Of a stretch of 64,000 nt of DNA, positions 1-10,336 are shown in pieces. The DNA is taken from contig NZ_BMPZ01000003.1 in assembly GCF_014647855.1 (NCBI RefSeq), forward strand, positions 248,001 through 312,000. Direction: 5' to 3'. This DNA comes from Shewanella gelidii. GTDB taxonomy: Bacteria > Pseudomonadota > Gammaproteobacteria > Enterobacterales > Shewanellaceae. Numbering within the stretch: the stretch's first letter is position 1; each line of letters starts with the position of its first letter. Below the pieces are notes generated by a model. The model saw only the letters and a list, made by a program, of their open reading frames with translations, was not told the DNA's origin and searched no databases. The position numbers and the translations under genes were made by a program.

Positions 1-1
1 T

Positions 2-667
2 GTGAGTCGTTATCTGGTTGTATTTTTTGGGTTGCTGATTGGCTTTTCAACACTAGGAATGGAATGGTCAAAATTGCAATGGCTTGTCGCCGCGCTCTCA
101 GTGGGGTTAGGTTTTGGTCTGCAAGAGATTTTTGCCAATTTCATTTCAGGCCTCATCATCTTATTTGAAAAACCTATACGGATCGGGGATACCGTAACGA
201 TTCGTGACTTAACCGGCACCGTCAGTAAAATTCAAATCCGCGCAACGACCATTATTGATTGGGATCGCAAAGAAATTATTGTCCCGAATAAAGCATTTAT
301 TACGGAGCAGCTGGTCAATTGGTCTTTATCCGACCCGATTACTCGCGTCATCGTGTATGTCTCAGTAGCTCGAGATTCAGACCCATCGAAAGTCGAGGCC
401 TCGCTCTATCAAGCAGTACAAGAATGTGAAGATGCATTGAGCTCTCCAGAACCCGAGGTATGGTTTGCCGGCTTTGGACAACACACCCAAGACTTCGAAG
501 TGCGCGCTTACGCCAAAGATATGTCTGCTCGCTGGCCACTGAAACACAAGCTACATAAACGAATCACCAAAAAGCTTAAAGAAAATAACTTGGAATTGGC
601 CTATCCTCAAATGGAAATTCATATCAATAACCCGACCAAAGACCCTAGTGGTCTATTGAGAGGCTAA
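2..667 (+). CDS. MscS-family mechanosensitive channel (C-terminal part, MscM/MscK-like)
   Basis: The reading frame is open at the left edge, so this is the C-terminal end of a larger gene. The visible 221 residues start in a pore-lining region (WLVAALSVGLGFGLQEIFANFISG, read as two adjoining glycine/alanine-rich stretches at about residues 27-50) and continue into the beta domain (EKPIRIGDTVTI) and the cytoplasmic alpha/beta domain. This is the MscS fold, which opens on membrane tension to release solutes during hypo-osmotic shock. Because the frame starts inside the fold, length cannot separate MscS from the large MscM/YjeP or MscK types. The spacing of the pore and beta domain, and the short tail, favour the large type. 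The next gene begins 1 nt after the stop, which suggests co-transcription. Confidence 0.88.
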   Translation: MSRYLVVFFGLLIGFSTLGMEWSKLQWLVAALSVGLGFGLQEIFANFISGLIILFEKPIRIGDTVTIRDLTGTVSKIQIRATTIIDWDRKEIIVPNKAFITEQLVNWSLSDPITRVIVYVSVARDSDPSKVEASLYQAVQECEDALSSPEPEVWFAGFGQHTQDFEVRAYAKDMSARWPLKHKLHKRITKKLKENNLELAYPQMEIHINNPTKDPSGLLRG

Positions 668-668
668 A

Positions 669-1406
669 ATGCTAATTTTCGCCCACAGAGGAGCCAGTGG
701 ATACGCCCCAGAAAATACCCTTGCAGCCATGGATAAAGCCATTGAATTAAACGCTGAAGCGGTTGAAATCGATATACATGCCAATAACGGTGAATTATTT
801 GTGTTTCACGATCGCTATCTCGATAAGCTGACATCGCGCCACGGTTTAATCCATCACATTCCACAAACAGAGCTCAGGTCATTGCAAGTTCAAGGGCAGC
901 CTATTCCAACTCTTTTTGAGGTGCTAAGTTGTTTAAGCGGTCATTGCAAAGTAAACATTGAATTAAAAGGCCTCACCTGCCTGCGCCCTCTGCTCAAATT
1001 TTACCCTCAGATATTTAATGAGCTAGGCTACCAGCAGCAAGACATCATCTTTTCTTCATTCCAACATCAATTCTTACACACATTAAAGCAGCGGTATCCA
1101 GATGCCTTAGTCGCACCATTGTTAGCAAGCATGCCCCTTTGTGGCGCTCAAGTGGTCAGTGACCTACAAGCCTATTCGTTACATTTAAACATAAACATAA
1201 TCAATCAAGATATTGTAGACGACGCCCATAGCCGTGGTGCAAAAGTCTATGTCTATACTGTCGATAATGAAGGAGATATAAAAGCGCTTCAGTGTATGGG
1301 GGTGGATGGCATATTTAGTAACTACCCAGACAAAGCAAAAGCGGCACTATTGCAACCCCAAGAGGTACAACATGCCGCGACATTGTATCAAGACTGGTTT
1401 GGTTAA
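669..1406 (+). CDS. glycerophosphodiester phosphodiesterase family protein
   Basis: A 245-residue cytoplasmic GDPD-fold enzyme. The family hydrolyses glycerophosphodiesters to glycerol-3-phosphate and an alcohol, with a divalent metal. The signature HRGASGYAPENT is at residues 6-17, the metal-binding EIDIH motif at about 43-47 and the catalytic FHD at about 56-58. A late YVYTVDN strand closes the TIM barrel. No signal peptide is visible, so it resembles UgpQ rather than periplasmic GlpQ. It starts 1 nt after the upstream channel gene stops, implying one transcript. It converges with the chemoreceptor gene across only about 25 bp, where I see no clear terminator. Substrate choice cannot be read from the sequence. 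Confidence 0.9.
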   Translation: MLIFAHRGASGYAPENTLAAMDKAIELNAEAVEIDIHANNGELFVFHDRYLDKLTSRHGLIHHIPQTELRSLQVQGQPIPTLFEVLSCLSGHCKVNIELKGLTCLRPLLKFYPQIFNELGYQQQDIIFSSFQHQFLHTLKQRYPDALVAPLLASMPLCGAQVVSDLQAYSLHLNINIINQDIVDDAHSRGAKVYVYTVDNEGDIKALQCMGVDGIFSNYPDKAKAALLQPQEVQHAATLYQDWFG

Positions 1407-1430
1407 GACTGTTTTAGCCGTAGATACGTT

Positions 1431-3011
1431 TTAAGTGGTCGCTTTAAAACTCCGCTTCAAGAACTGTTCGACCAATGCCTTTTGCGAATCAATTTTCTCG
1501 ATCACATTTTGATTTAATTCAACCATATCTTGACCAAGCACGTTACTTGAATTCACAAGCTGTGAAACATTGACTACGTTACGGTTCACCTCTCCAGAAA
1601 CACTCGATTGCTCCTCAACTGCACTTGCTATGTGGTGAGTCATATCTGTAATGGTTTCAACCGATGAGCGAATTCCTGTCAGCGCGAGTCCAGCTTGTTC
1701 GGCTTGATCTACGCAAATCTCAGCAGCCTTTACGCCTTGATGCATGCTATTGACAGCGCTCCCAGTCCCTTCTTGTAGCCTGGTGATCATATTGTGAATC
1801 TCAGTTGTTGACTCATGGGTTCGCTGCGCTAACGATCTGACTTCGTCTGCGACCACGGCAAAACCTCGCCCTTGCTCACCCGCTCGTGCGGCTTCAATCG
1901 CGGCATTTAATGCAAGCAGGTTTGTTTGTTCTGCGATGCCCTGGATCACATCAAGAACCGAACCAATTCCTTTACTGTGCTCTTCAAGCTCAGTAATCAC
2001 ATCTGAGGTTTGTGTGAGCTGAGATGCCATATCTTCAATTGACGAAATCACTTTGGTAACAACCTCATCCCCTGTTGAAGTTTCTTGCAACGCTTTTTCT
2101 GAGGCTTGTGCTGCATCACTACAGTTTGAAGCCATATCCGTTAACGTTGCCGTCATCTCTTGCATCGCAGTCGCGACTTGCTCAATTTCCGCCATTTGCG
2201 CTTCACTGTTTCCTTGAACTTCTTCGCCCTTCGCGGCTGAAACCATTGCGTTTGCTGAGGTCTGTTCACTCGAGTCCAAAGTTCGACCGAGCACAGCTTT
2301 TAACTCCGAAGCCTGCATTTGCAGCGCTAGATCGATCTTGGAAATGTCATCATTTTTACCGGTATATATTGAACTAGCCACCTGATTGTCATAAATATTT
2401 TCTGCTTTACTGACTAATGAACGGAAGCGAGAAAATGCAAAGTTGATCCCAGTAAGACCCGCAATAAATGACAACGCAAATATGCCATACCCCATACTTC
2501 CGACTTCACTCGCTACATACAACATAGGTAGCATTGTTAACATAAACACAATGCTGACTTTCAATGGCAAACCCAGCTTACTTGGGGATGTTGATGCTGT
2601 TTTTCCACTGTTCAAATCAGTATAGATTTTTTCTGCTCGGGCAACTTGCTCTCGGCTCGGTTTGGTACGCACAGACTGGTATTCAACCACTTCACCGTTA
2701 TGGGTAATCGGGGTCACAAACGCATCAACCCAGTAGTAATCCCCATTGGAACATCGGTTTTTGACTAAACCTTTCCAAGGATCCCCTTTTTGAATATTTT
2801 TCCATAAATCAGCAAAAGCCGCTTCAGGCATATCTGGGTGGCGAACCATATTATGGGGATTGCCCGTTAACTCTTCGACATCGTATCCCGCCACCTTACA
2901 AAAAGAAGCATTGGCATATTTAATGATACTTTGGGTGTCTGTAGTGGAAAGCAGGATCCAGTCTGCGGGATAATCGTACTCATTCTGAGTCACGGGTAGG
3001 TTTCTTCTCAT
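1431..3011 (-). CDS. PAS-domain methyl-accepting chemotaxis protein (Aer-like)
   Basis: A 526-residue chemoreceptor. An N-terminal PAS domain (about residues 10-115, with SFCKVAGY and the [12 protein letters not shown] motif typical of Aer-like PAS domains) is followed by two membrane segments near residues 150-195. The long signalling coiled coil has the conserved hairpin tip [19 protein letters not shown] near residues 360-380. Such receptors sense redox or oxygen through PAS-bound FAD and control CheA. No periplasmic ligand domain is present and the C-terminus lacks the NWETF-type CheR-docking pentapeptide. A TTG codon at 3023 extends the frame, but the ATG at 3011 has GGAG 8 nt upstream and is chosen. 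Flavin binding is inferred from the family, not seen. Confidence 0.9.
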   Translation of the reverse strand: MRRNLPVTQNEYDYPADWILLSTTDTQSIIKYANASFCKVAGYDVEELTGNPHNMVRHPDMPEAAFADLWKNIQKGDPWKGLVKNRCSNGDYYWVDAFVTPITHNGEVVEYQSVRTKPSREQVARAEKIYTDLNSGKTASTSPSKLGLPLKVSIVFMLTMLPMLYVASEVGSMGYGIFALSFIAGLTGINFAFSRFRSLVSKAENIYDNQVASSIYTGKNDDISKIDLALQMQASELKAVLGRTLDSSEQTSANAMVSAAKGEEVQGNSEAQMAEIEQVATAMQEMTATLTDMASNCSDAAQASEKALQETSTGDEVVTKVISSIEDMASQLTQTSDVITELEEHSKGIGSVLDVIQGIAEQTNLLALNAAIEAARAGEQGRGFAVVADEVRSLAQRTHESTTEIHNMITRLQEGTGSAVNSMHQGVKAAEICVDQAEQAGLALTGIRSSVETITDMTHHIASAVEEQSSVSGEVNRNVVNVSQLVNSSNVLGQDMVELNQNVIEKIDSQKALVEQFLKRSFKATT

Positions 3012-3483
3012 TTTTCGCTCCAAAGAGTTGTGGATGCTGCTTTACTTGTCCTCCTTGAACCGAAATAGCTTTACCACAGGCATACTGAAAGTAACTCTAT
3101 ATCAACAACATTGTTGCTATGACTACTTATTTTAGTCTATGAAAACAGGGTACGAGTAAGATAATTGAAAATAATTTCATTTTTATGATGGAATAACTCA
3201 GACGCATACAAAGGCGACGACTCATTCCGTTTTAGCATAACCATATTTAATATCTGCCCAACTCAACTACAGCTGTTCCAACTGACATCCATATCGTGAC
3301 CCCCGAATAATTAAACAACATTGCAGTTGCCTTCAGGAGTCTTTAATTCTTGCTCAAAATCGAGGTTTGTTACCATGCAGCCTTTAATGATTTGACGATG
3401 AAGCAAAGCTCTTGCAATAACCATGGAAGTCTTCAATAAAAAATGCCACTCGAAAGTGGCATTCAATTGGATAACGTATTTGT
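3012..3483. other. intergenic region with parC terminator and weak small ORFs
   Basis: This gap holds the chemoreceptor promoter side (right of 3011) and the parC terminator (3438-3463). Between them the minus strand carries short open frames. 3311-3376 encodes a 21-residue peptide beginning MVTNLDFEQEL, extendable to an ATG at 3424, and 3137-3244 encodes a 35-residue peptide. The first has AAAGG about 4 nt before its ATG. None is recognised. AT-rich DNA gives frames of this length by chance, so they are not called as genes. Confidence 0.4.
3438..3463 (-). terminator. rho-independent terminator of parC
   Basis: Read on the minus strand, AATGCCACT pairs with AGTGGCATT around a TTCG tetraloop and is followed by a run of T. 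It lies about 20 bp past the parC stop. Confidence 0.85.
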
Positions 3484-5754
3484 TTAAAGCGAATTGTCTG
3501 TACCGTCTCCGAGCTCAATACTATCCACACGCTGCAAACCTCTCGGTAATCGAGAACCTCGACGGCCGCGTTCACCGCGGTAGTGCTCTAAATCACTCGG
3601 TTTTAACGTTAACTTACGCTTACCCGCCCAGAGTGTTACCGATGTCTCTGCTGGCACCACATGTAAGTGAGTCAGTAGTTCCTCTCTGTTTTTAGAGCGT
3701 TCGGCTGGGATACCAATAATTTTGTTACCTTTACCTTTACTTAACTGAGGTAGGGCGCTTAACGAAAAGACAAGCATTCTCCCTTCATTGGTGATGGCTA
3801 ACAAAGAAGCATCTTCCGTTGATTTCACAAGTTTAGGGGATAGCGATTTGGCATTCATTGGCAAAGACAACAGAGCTTTACCAGCCTTGTTTCTAGAGAC
3901 CATGTCACCAAAGCTACAGATGAAACCATAGCCTGCATCACTCGCCATCACATAGCACTGCTTTTCGTCGCCCAGTAAGACATGCTCTATCGTCTCTCCT
4001 GCTGCTAGGTTAAAGCGAGTGGTAATCGGCTCTCCTTGGCTTCTTGCTGAAGGTAATGTATGCGTTTCAGTGGCAAATGCACGCCCAGATGAGTCAATAA
4101 ACACAGAGGGTTGGTTACTCCGCCCAATGGCTGCACATAAGAAGCCATCACCGGCTTTGTAATTCAAAGCCGTTGGGTCAAGCTCATGACCTTTACCACA
4201 GCGTACCCAACCTTTTTCAGACAAAACAACGGTCACTGGTTCAGTCGGCACTAAATCTTGATCAGACAATGCTTTTGATTCAGTTCTTTGGATCAAAGGT
4301 GAACGACGGTCATCACCAAAAGTATCAGCATCTTTGCGTAATTCTTTTTTGATCAAAGTCTTGAGGCGACGATCTGAACTCAAGATCAATTGCAGCTTAT
4401 CGCGTTCTTCAGCTAGGTCTTCTTGTTCCCCTTTAATTTTGAATTCTTCTAAACGCGCTAAATGGCGAAGTTTCAAATCCAAAATAGCATCAGCTTGTAT
4501 GTCTGTTAATTCAAACCGCGACATCAACTCTGCTTTAGGCTCATCATGATGGCGAATAATTTCAATCACTTCATCAATATTCAAGAACGCAATCATTAAC
4601 GCTTCTAGAATATGTAAGCGGGCTAAGACTTTCTCAAGTCGATACTCAAGGCGTCGTGTAACCGTTTGTTGTCTGAAAGTCAGCCATTCAGTGAGCATAG
4701 GCTTGAGGCCTTTCACCTGAGGACGACCATCGAGCCCTAAAACATTAAGGTTAACGCGATAGTTTTTCTCTAAATCCGTTGTGGCAAATAAGTGAGCCAT
4801 CAATTGGTCAATATCAACTCGATTAGAGCGAGGCACAATAATCAGTCGCACTGGACTTTCATGATCTGATTCATCGCGAAGATCTGAAACCATCGGCAGT
4901 TTCTTCGCCTGCATTTGAGCGGCAACTTGCTCAAGTACTTTACCGCTACCCACTTGATGTGGCAGGGCGTGAATGACAACTTCGCCGTTTTCATAGGTAT
5001 AAACAGCACGCATCTTCAGCGAGCCTTTCCCGGTTTCGTAGATTTTGCGAATGTCAGTGCTGGTATTAATGATTTCAGCTTCTGTTGGATAGTCAGGCCC
5101 AGGCACAAACTCCATCAGGCGATCCAAATCCGCTTTTGGATTATCGAGAAGCTCGATACATGCTGATGCCAACTCTCGTGCATTGTGAGGGGGAATATCA
5201 GTTGCCATACCGACAGCAATACCGGTTATACCGTTTAACAGGATATGGGGAAGTCTTGCAGGTAAAACCAATGGCTCTTTCAGGGTACCATCGAAGTTCA
5301 CTCCCCAGTCCACCGTACCTTGTCCTAATTCGCCAAGTAGGACATCCGCAAACTTAGAGAGTTTGGCCTCCGTGTAACGCATGGCAGCAAATGACTTGGG
5401 ATCATCCGGCGCACCCCAGTTCCCTTGACCGTCCACCAAAGGGTAGCGATAAGAGAATGGCTGTGCCATCAAGACCATGGCTTCATAACAAGCACTGTCC
5501 CCGTGAGGGTGATACTTACCAAGCACGTCACCAACCGTACGTGCAGACTTCTTCGGCTTGGCGCCTGCAGATAGTCCAAGTTCGCTCATGGCATAGACGA
5601 TACGGCGCTGTACTGGCTTTAAACCATCCCCAATATGTGGCAACGCTCTATCCATAATGACGTACATGGAATAGTTCAAATAGGCATCTTCAGTAAAGCG
5701 CCTTAAAGGGAGTTGCTCAACACCATCTAAGCTTAAATCTATTGCGTCACTCAT
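3484..5754 (-). CDS. parC: DNA topoisomerase IV subunit A
   Basis: A 756-residue subunit that, with ParE, unlinks daughter chromosomes by ATP-driven double-strand passage. The N-terminal winged-helix/tower breakage domain has the catalytic tyrosine in [10 protein letters not shown] (Tyr127, matching E. coli Tyr120). The C-terminal beta-pinwheel includes [11 protein letters not shown]. In the quinolone-determining region [10 protein letters not shown], Ser87 and Glu91 match the wild-type E. coli Ser80 and Glu84, so no resistance change is seen there. Length is normal for the family. Its ATG overlaps the stop of the upstream gene by 4 nt (ATGA), so translation is coupled to the sugar-dehydrogenase-like gene that separates it from parE. 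Confidence 0.97.
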   Translation of the reverse strand: MSDAIDLSLDGVEQLPLRRFTEDAYLNYSMYVIMDRALPHIGDGLKPVQRRIVYAMSELGLSAGAKPKKSARTVGDVLGKYHPHGDSACYEAMVLMAQPFSYRYPLVDGQGNWGAPDDPKSFAAMRYTEAKLSKFADVLLGELGQGTVDWGVNFDGTLKEPLVLPARLPHILLNGITGIAVGMATDIPPHNARELASACIELLDNPKADLDRLMEFVPGPDYPTEAEIINTSTDIRKIYETGKGSLKMRAVYTYENGEVVIHALPHQVGSGKVLEQVAAQMQAKKLPMVSDLRDESDHESPVRLIIVPRSNRVDIDQLMAHLFATTDLEKNYRVNLNVLGLDGRPQVKGLKPMLTEWLTFRQQTVTRRLEYRLEKVLARLHILEALMIAFLNIDEVIEIIRHHDEPKAELMSRFELTDIQADAILDLKLRHLARLEEFKIKGEQEDLAEERDKLQLILSSDRRLKTLIKKELRKDADTFGDDRRSPLIQRTESKALSDQDLVPTEPVTVVLSEKGWVRCGKGHELDPTALNYKAGDGFLCAAIGRSNQPSVFIDSSGRAFATETHTLPSARSQGEPITTRFNLAAGETIEHVLLGDEKQCYVMASDAGYGFICSFGDMVSRNKAGKALLSLPMNAKSLSPKLVKSTEDASLLAITNEGRMLVFSLSALPQLSKGKGNKIIGIPAERSKNREELLTHLHVVPAETSVTLWAGKRKLTLKPSDLEHYRGERGRRGSRLPRGLQRVDSIELGDGTDNSL

Positions 5755-6914
5755 TCTTCTAAATCCTCGGCATCTGCACTAGGTTCAATCCCTTTATAAA
5801 ACAGGCGGTAAACATTGCCTTTTAAATCATCAGATATAAACATGGCACCGTCGGGTGCCGTCAATATGGAGTGTGGGCGAGCAACTGGAAACTCACCATC
5901 AAGAAAACTAACCACAGTTTCACGCTGCACAACTTGGTTGTCTTTCAGCGTCAGCATCACCACTTGATAACCTACTTTGCTCGAACGGTTCCAAGAGCCA
6001 TTCTCTGCAATGAACATTTGCCCGTGGTAACGTTCAGGAAATGATTCGCCGCGATAAAAATGCAGCCCCATTGGTGCCACATGCGCAGGAAGTTCATATT
6101 CAGGCGCTTCAACTTTTAATCCTGTTGGCTTCTCGTAAGCTGGCTCCACGACATTTTTCGCATGGATATAAGGAAAACCATAGTGGGCACCAATGCGCTC
6201 TATTCGATTGATTTCATCAGGGGGTAAGTTGTCACCCATCCAGTCTCGGCTCATATCAGCAAACCAGAGCTGTTTATCTTCTGGGCTCCAGTCGAAGCCG
6301 CTCACTTGACGGATTCCCATCGCGACTTGTTCACTTGCTCCAGTTCTTACATTGATTGCTAAAATACTACCAAAAGGGGCTTCCGCTTCGCAGACATTAC
6401 ACGGAACGCCAATGGCAACATAAAGTCTTCCATCTGGACCAAAGCGCAATGCTCGGGTGCTTTTTTTCGCACGCTCCGGCAAGCGGCTATACACTTCTTT
6501 TGCTCGACCTGGGCGCCTCAGTCTTTGCTCGATATCAACGAAGCGAATCACTCGGTCTTCTTCTGCAACGTACAAGGCACCATCATGAAATGCGATCGCT
6601 TCTGGGTATTCTAACCCTTTGGCAATCACATACCGTTTATCGACTCGGCCATCTTGATTGCTGTCCACCAAAGCCACGATTTTTCCACTTTTATGCGAAC
6701 CGACAAACAAAGTACCTTTGTCGCCAATCGCGAGTTGTTTCGCATCCCCAAGATCAGACGCATACAGCGCGAGGCCGAAACCTTTAGTGACCGTAACCAT
6801 AGGTTGAGCCGTCACGACAAATGCAGCACAAAAGAACAAGGGCAGCGTCGCTAGCCCTTGTTTGATCGATTTGTGACATTGCCAAACATTAAACACGAAT
6901 GATCTTCCTTTCAT
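5751..6914 (-). CDS. periplasmic sorbosone-dehydrogenase-like PQQ beta-propeller protein
   Basis: A 387-residue protein of the soluble glucose/L-sorbosone dehydrogenase superfamily. These are beta-propellers that oxidise aldose-like sugars with PQQ, usually in the periplasm. A hydrophobic segment at about residues 19-36, ending near TAQP, looks like a signal peptide with a long n-region, so an internal start is possible. Propeller-type strands follow, such as [19 protein letters not shown] and [16 protein letters not shown]. The signature region [20 protein letters not shown] and the late MFIAENGSW repeat fit the family. Substrate and cofactor are not evident and no PQQ-synthesis gene is nearby. 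It sits between parE and parC and overlaps parC by 4 nt, an odd place for such an enzyme. Confidence 0.82.
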   Translation of the reverse strand: MKGRSFVFNVWQCHKSIKQGLATLPLFFCAAFVVTAQPMVTVTKGFGLALYASDLGDAKQLAIGDKGTLFVGSHKSGKIVALVDSNQDGRVDKRYVIAKGLEYPEAIAFHDGALYVAEEDRVIRFVDIEQRLRRPGRAKEVYSRLPERAKKSTRALRFGPDGRLYVAIGVPCNVCEAEAPFGSILAINVRTGASEQVAMGIRQVSGFDWSPEDKQLWFADMSRDWMGDNLPPDEINRIERIGAHYGFPYIHAKNVVEPAYEKPTGLKVEAPEYELPAHVAPMGLHFYRGESFPERYHGQMFIAENGSWNRSSKVGYQVVMLTLKDNQVVQRETVVSFLDGEFPVARPHSILTAPDGAMFISDDLKGNVYRLFYKGIEPSADAEDLEE

Positions 6915-6936
6915 TAATTCGATAAAGAGCGTGCAC

Positions 6937-8823
6937 CTAAACTTGCGCTAAGTCGCCTTTCGACTCTAACCAAATTTTGCGATCCCCAGAACGTTTCTTT
7001 GCTAACAGCATATCCATAATGGCCATTGTTTCCTCGGCATCATCAATCGTGAGCTGCACCAAGCGACGCGTATTTGGGTCCATCGTAGTCTCACGCAATT
7101 GCAACGGGTTCATTTCGCCCAAGCCTTTAAAGCGGGTGACTTGCACCTTACCCTTTTTCTTATCGGCAGCAATGCGATCTAAAATACCTGTTTTTTCATC
7201 TTCATCGAGGGCGTAGAACACTTCTTTACCAATATCGATTCTGAATAGCGGTGGCATAGCCACATAAATGTGCCCAGCTTCCACTAGCACTTGATAGTGC
7301 TTTAAGAAAAGCGCACAGAGTAAGGTTGCAATATGCAACCCATCTGAATCCGCATCTGCGAGAATACAAATTTTTCCGTAACGCAACTCAGAAATATCAT
7401 TGCTATCAGGGTCACAGCCAATCGCAACCGAGATATCATGAACTTCTTGCGATGCTAATACGTGTGATGCATCGACCTCCCAGGTATTGAGGATTTTTCC
7501 TCGCAACGGCATGATCGCTTGGAACTCCCGATCCCGGGCCTGTTTAGCGCTACCGCCAGCAGAGTCACCCTCGACTAAAAATAACTCAGATTGTTGGGGG
7601 TCTTGACCACTGCAGTCCGTTAACTTACCCGGCAGTGCCGGACCTGATGTCACTTTTTTACGAGCAACTTTTTTGGCTGCTCGCATACGCTTTTGCGCAT
7701 TACTAATACACAACTCAGCCAATAATTCAGCTTGATCTGTATGGCTATTGAGCCATAAAGAGAATGCATCACGCACAATCCCAGAAACAAACGCGGCACA
7801 CTGGCGACTCGAAAGTTTCTCTTTTGTTTGCCCAGCAAATTGTGGGTCTTGCATTTTGACTGACAAGATAAAGGCGGTGCGATCCCATATATCATCAGGG
7901 GAGAGCTTTACGCCACGCGGGACTAAATTACGAAATTCACAAAACTCGCGCATAGATTCAAGCAAACCCTGCCTAAAACCGTTGACATGGGTACCACCTA
8001 GGGGAGTGGGGATTAGGTTCACATAGCTTTCACTGACCCCTTCGCCACCTTCTGGCAGCCAAGTAATGGCCCATTCGACAGCTTCTAGTTGTCCTGCGAG
8101 GTTACCTACAAAAGGTTCCTCTGGCAGCAGTGCATAACCTTTAACGGATTCTTTTAAGTAGTCTGTTAAACCACTTTCGTAATACCACTCGTGGGTTTCA
8201 TTGGTTTGCTTGTTTACAAACTTAATTCTCAAGCCCGGACACAATACGGCCTTGGCCCTCAGAATATAAACCAGCCGCGTTAACGAAAAATTTGCACTAT
8301 CGAAATAAGAAGCATCAGGCCAAAACTGAACTCGAGTACCGGTATTACGACGACCCACTGTTCCTGTCACCGTCAGGTCTTCTACTTTTTCCCCGTTTTC
8401 GAATGCCATCTCATACACTTGTGCTTCACGGCGCACTGAGATCTCGACACGTTTAGACAGGGCATTAACAACAGAAATCCCCACACCATGGAGACCACCG
8501 GAAAATTGATAATTTTTATTGGAAAACTTACCACCAGCATGCAGCTTAGTTAAAATAAGCTCAACACCGGGGATCCCTTCTTCAGGGTGAATATCTACCG
8601 GCATACCACGGCCGTCATCAATCACTTCCAATGAATTATCTTGGTGCAAAATTACGTCAATTTTTGAAGCGTGGCCAGCCAGTGCCTCATCAACACTATT
8701 ATCGATCACTTCTTGACCGAGGTGATTCGGTCTGGTGGTGTCGGTATACATGCCAGGGCGACGTTTAACTGGGTCAAGCCCATTGAGGACTTCAATTGCA
8801 TCGGAGGTGTATTGATTTGTCAT
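6937..8823 (-). CDS. parE: DNA topoisomerase IV subunit B
   Basis: The ATPase subunit of topoisomerase IV, about 628 residues. The GHKL ATPase domain shows RRPGMYTDTTRP, the Mg/ATP motif VIDNSVDEA, DDGRGMP and GGLHGVG. The TOPRIM domain shows LFLVEGDSAGG and the DADSDG metal site. The C-terminal part has RFKGLGEMNP. It aligns closely with E. coli ParE from end to end. A GTG at 8832 extends the frame by three codons. The ATG at 8823 (MTNQYTSDAIEVL) matches the E. coli N-terminus and is preferred, although neither start has a strong Shine-Dalgarno sequence. It heads the parE, dehydrogenase-like, parC group, after yqiA. Confidence 0.97.
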   Translation of the reverse strand: MTNQYTSDAIEVLNGLDPVKRRPGMYTDTTRPNHLGQEVIDNSVDEALAGHASKIDVILHQDNSLEVIDDGRGMPVDIHPEEGIPGVELILTKLHAGGKFSNKNYQFSGGLHGVGISVVNALSKRVEISVRREAQVYEMAFENGEKVEDLTVTGTVGRRNTGTRVQFWPDASYFDSANFSLTRLVYILRAKAVLCPGLRIKFVNKQTNETHEWYYESGLTDYLKESVKGYALLPEEPFVGNLAGQLEAVEWAITWLPEGGEGVSESYVNLIPTPLGGTHVNGFRQGLLESMREFCEFRNLVPRGVKLSPDDIWDRTAFILSVKMQDPQFAGQTKEKLSSRQCAAFVSGIVRDAFSLWLNSHTDQAELLAELCISNAQKRMRAAKKVARKKVTSGPALPGKLTDCSGQDPQQSELFLVEGDSAGGSAKQARDREFQAIMPLRGKILNTWEVDASHVLASQEVHDISVAIGCDPDSNDISELRYGKICILADADSDGLHIATLLCALFLKHYQVLVEAGHIYVAMPPLFRIDIGKEVFYALDEDEKTGILDRIAADKKKGKVQVTRFKGLGEMNPLQLRETTMDPNTRRLVQLTIDDAEETMAIMDMLLAKKRSGDRKIWLESKGDLAQV

Positions 8824-8878
8824 AGCACACACAATATATGGTTATTCAGGCCATGGTGCGGCCCTACATGTCTATTTG

Positions 8879-9454
8879 TCAAGGTAACTGTAAAAATTGG
8901 CTTATGCTTTGCAAGTGTTTTTCATAACCCATAAAACTGTGGTCGCCACCGGATTCGATAATCATTTTGCAGCAATGATACTTTTCGAGTGCCTGTTTAT
9001 AATCAAGCACCTCATCGCCGGATTGTAATAATACAAAAAATCGGTCGGGATTGAGAACGACCTGTGTATCAAACTCAGCAACTTCTTGCTTGTGAATCGG
9101 CATAATTTCGTAGTCTTGCTCAGTATACGGGTTATGCTGCGCACCAATAAACTCGTCAAACAACTCAAAAGGCCGAACAGCAGGATTTACGAGTACGGCT
9201 TTACCGCCGTATTTTTCAACTAAGTAGGAAGCAAAATACCCCCCTAAAGAAGAGCCGATAAAACGTAACGGCAACCCTTGTGAGATTGCGTTCTCTACAA
9301 TGTCACTCAATTGCTGCATCGCTGCTTGAGGGGTGTTGGCAAGTTGAGGCTGGAATAGTTGAGTATCAGGAAAATGTTTAGCCAAATAGTTTGCTGTAAC
9401 GACTGCCTTTTCCGATAAGGGTGAGCTATTGAATCCGTGAATATATAGCAGCAT
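8879..9454 (-). CDS. yqiA: YqiA/YcfP family alpha/beta-hydrolase esterase
   Basis: A 191-residue small cytoplasmic alpha/beta hydrolase. The N-terminal strand and oxyanion region is MLLYIHGFNSSP. The nucleophile elbow GSSLGG (about residues 67-72) carries the catalytic serine, and SGGDHSF near the C-terminus carries the catalytic histidine. In E. coli YqiA is an esterase acting on short acyl and CoA esters in vitro, with unclear physiological role. The position between cpdA and parE is the conserved gammaproteobacterial arrangement and supports the name. The start matches family length. Confidence 0.93.
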   Translation of the reverse strand: MLLYIHGFNSSPLSEKAVVTANYLAKHFPDTQLFQPQLANTPQAAMQQLSDIVENAISQGLPLRFIGSSLGGYFASYLVEKYGGKAVLVNPAVRPFELFDEFIGAQHNPYTEQDYEIMPIHKQEVAEFDTQVVLNPDRFFVLLQSGDEVLDYKQALEKYHCCKMIIESGGDHSFMGYEKHLQSISQFLQLP

Positions 9455-9478
9455 AGGTCCTCTCGCTGCGATTACTAT

Positions 9479-10318
9479 TTAATAACCGCTAGCCTTAGCG
9501 TCCGGAGCAAAACGGTCTCCTGGTACACGATAAACATTGGTATGCATGCTACCATCCGGCTTTAACTCCAGCAAACGGTAACCAGGCTGACAGCTATCCA
9601 GTGCAAAATAATCTGACAACGGTTTGAACTGAATACATGTCGACGGCGTTGCCATCAAACGCATATTGCCATGTTCACCGTCATAGTCGCGATCAAACTC
9701 TTGATGAACATGTCCCCATAGTGCACCTTTAATCTGATGATAGCGGCTCACTCTGCGCAGAAATTCTTCGCCATTGTCCATACAGTGTTGGTCGAGCCAG
9801 CCACACTGCATCAATACTGGGTTGTGGTGCATAGCCAATAGTACGTGGCGATAGGGCTCAGCTTCAATTGCAGCACGGATCAATTCAAACTCTTCTTCCC
9901 CCATATGCCCACCGGGCTTACCCGTCACCGTAGAGTCGAGCATAATGATTTGCCAATTGCCCGCCAAAATACGCTTATGTCCGTAAACCTCAGCACCTTG
10001 CATATGAAGATTCATAATCCGCGGATCATCGTGATTGCCAGGTAAATAGTGGCAAGGCAATTTTAAAGGGGCGATGGCTGAAACAAAATTGTGGTAGGAA
10101 TCACCGGAGTAGTCTTGGCTGATATCACCTGTTGCCAACAACATATGCGCAGGGTAATGCAATGCTTCAATGGTATTAACCACAGCATTCAAACTGTTTG
10201 CAGTATTGACACCTAAGAGCTGAGCTTCGGGATCGGCAAACAAATGTGGGTCGGTTACCTGTACGAGCCGCACACTTTCACAGCGTGGAATTGAATAAGA
10301 GATAGCCTCTTTCAACAC
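9479..10318 (-). CDS. cpdA: 3',5'-cyclic-AMP phosphodiesterase
   Basis: A 279-residue class III metallophosphoesterase that hydrolyses cAMP to AMP and so lowers CRP activity. The five metal-binding blocks are visible in order: TDPHLF, ATGDISQD, LPGNHDD, MHHNP and WGHVHQEFD. No signal peptide is present, so it acts in the cytoplasm. It lies in the yqiB-cpdA-yqiA-parE series, each gene separated by about 20 bp, the order seen in E. coli and Vibrio. Its own regulatory signals are not apparent; it is probably expressed from an upstream promoter. Confidence 0.95.
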   Translation of the reverse strand: MLKEAISYSIPRCESVRLVQVTDPHLFADPEAQLLGVNTANSLNAVVNTIEALHYPAHMLLATGDISQDYSGDSYHNFVSAIAPLKLPCHYLPGNHDDPRIMNLHMQGAEVYGHKRILAGNWQIIMLDSTVTGKPGGHMGEEEFELIRAAIEAEPYRHVLLAMHHNPVLMQCGWLDQHCMDNGEEFLRRVSRYHQIKGALWGHVHQEFDRDYDGEHGNMRLMATPSTCIQFKPLSDYFALDSCQPGYRLLELKPDGSMHTNVYRVPGDRFAPDAKASGY

Positions 10319-10336
10319 GTATATTTTCCCAAAATA

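Noticed and set aside
3423..3695. 90-codon plus-strand frame opposite the parC end
   Set aside because: It lies over the parC terminator and coding region on the opposite strand and has no ribosome site; a shadow of parC.
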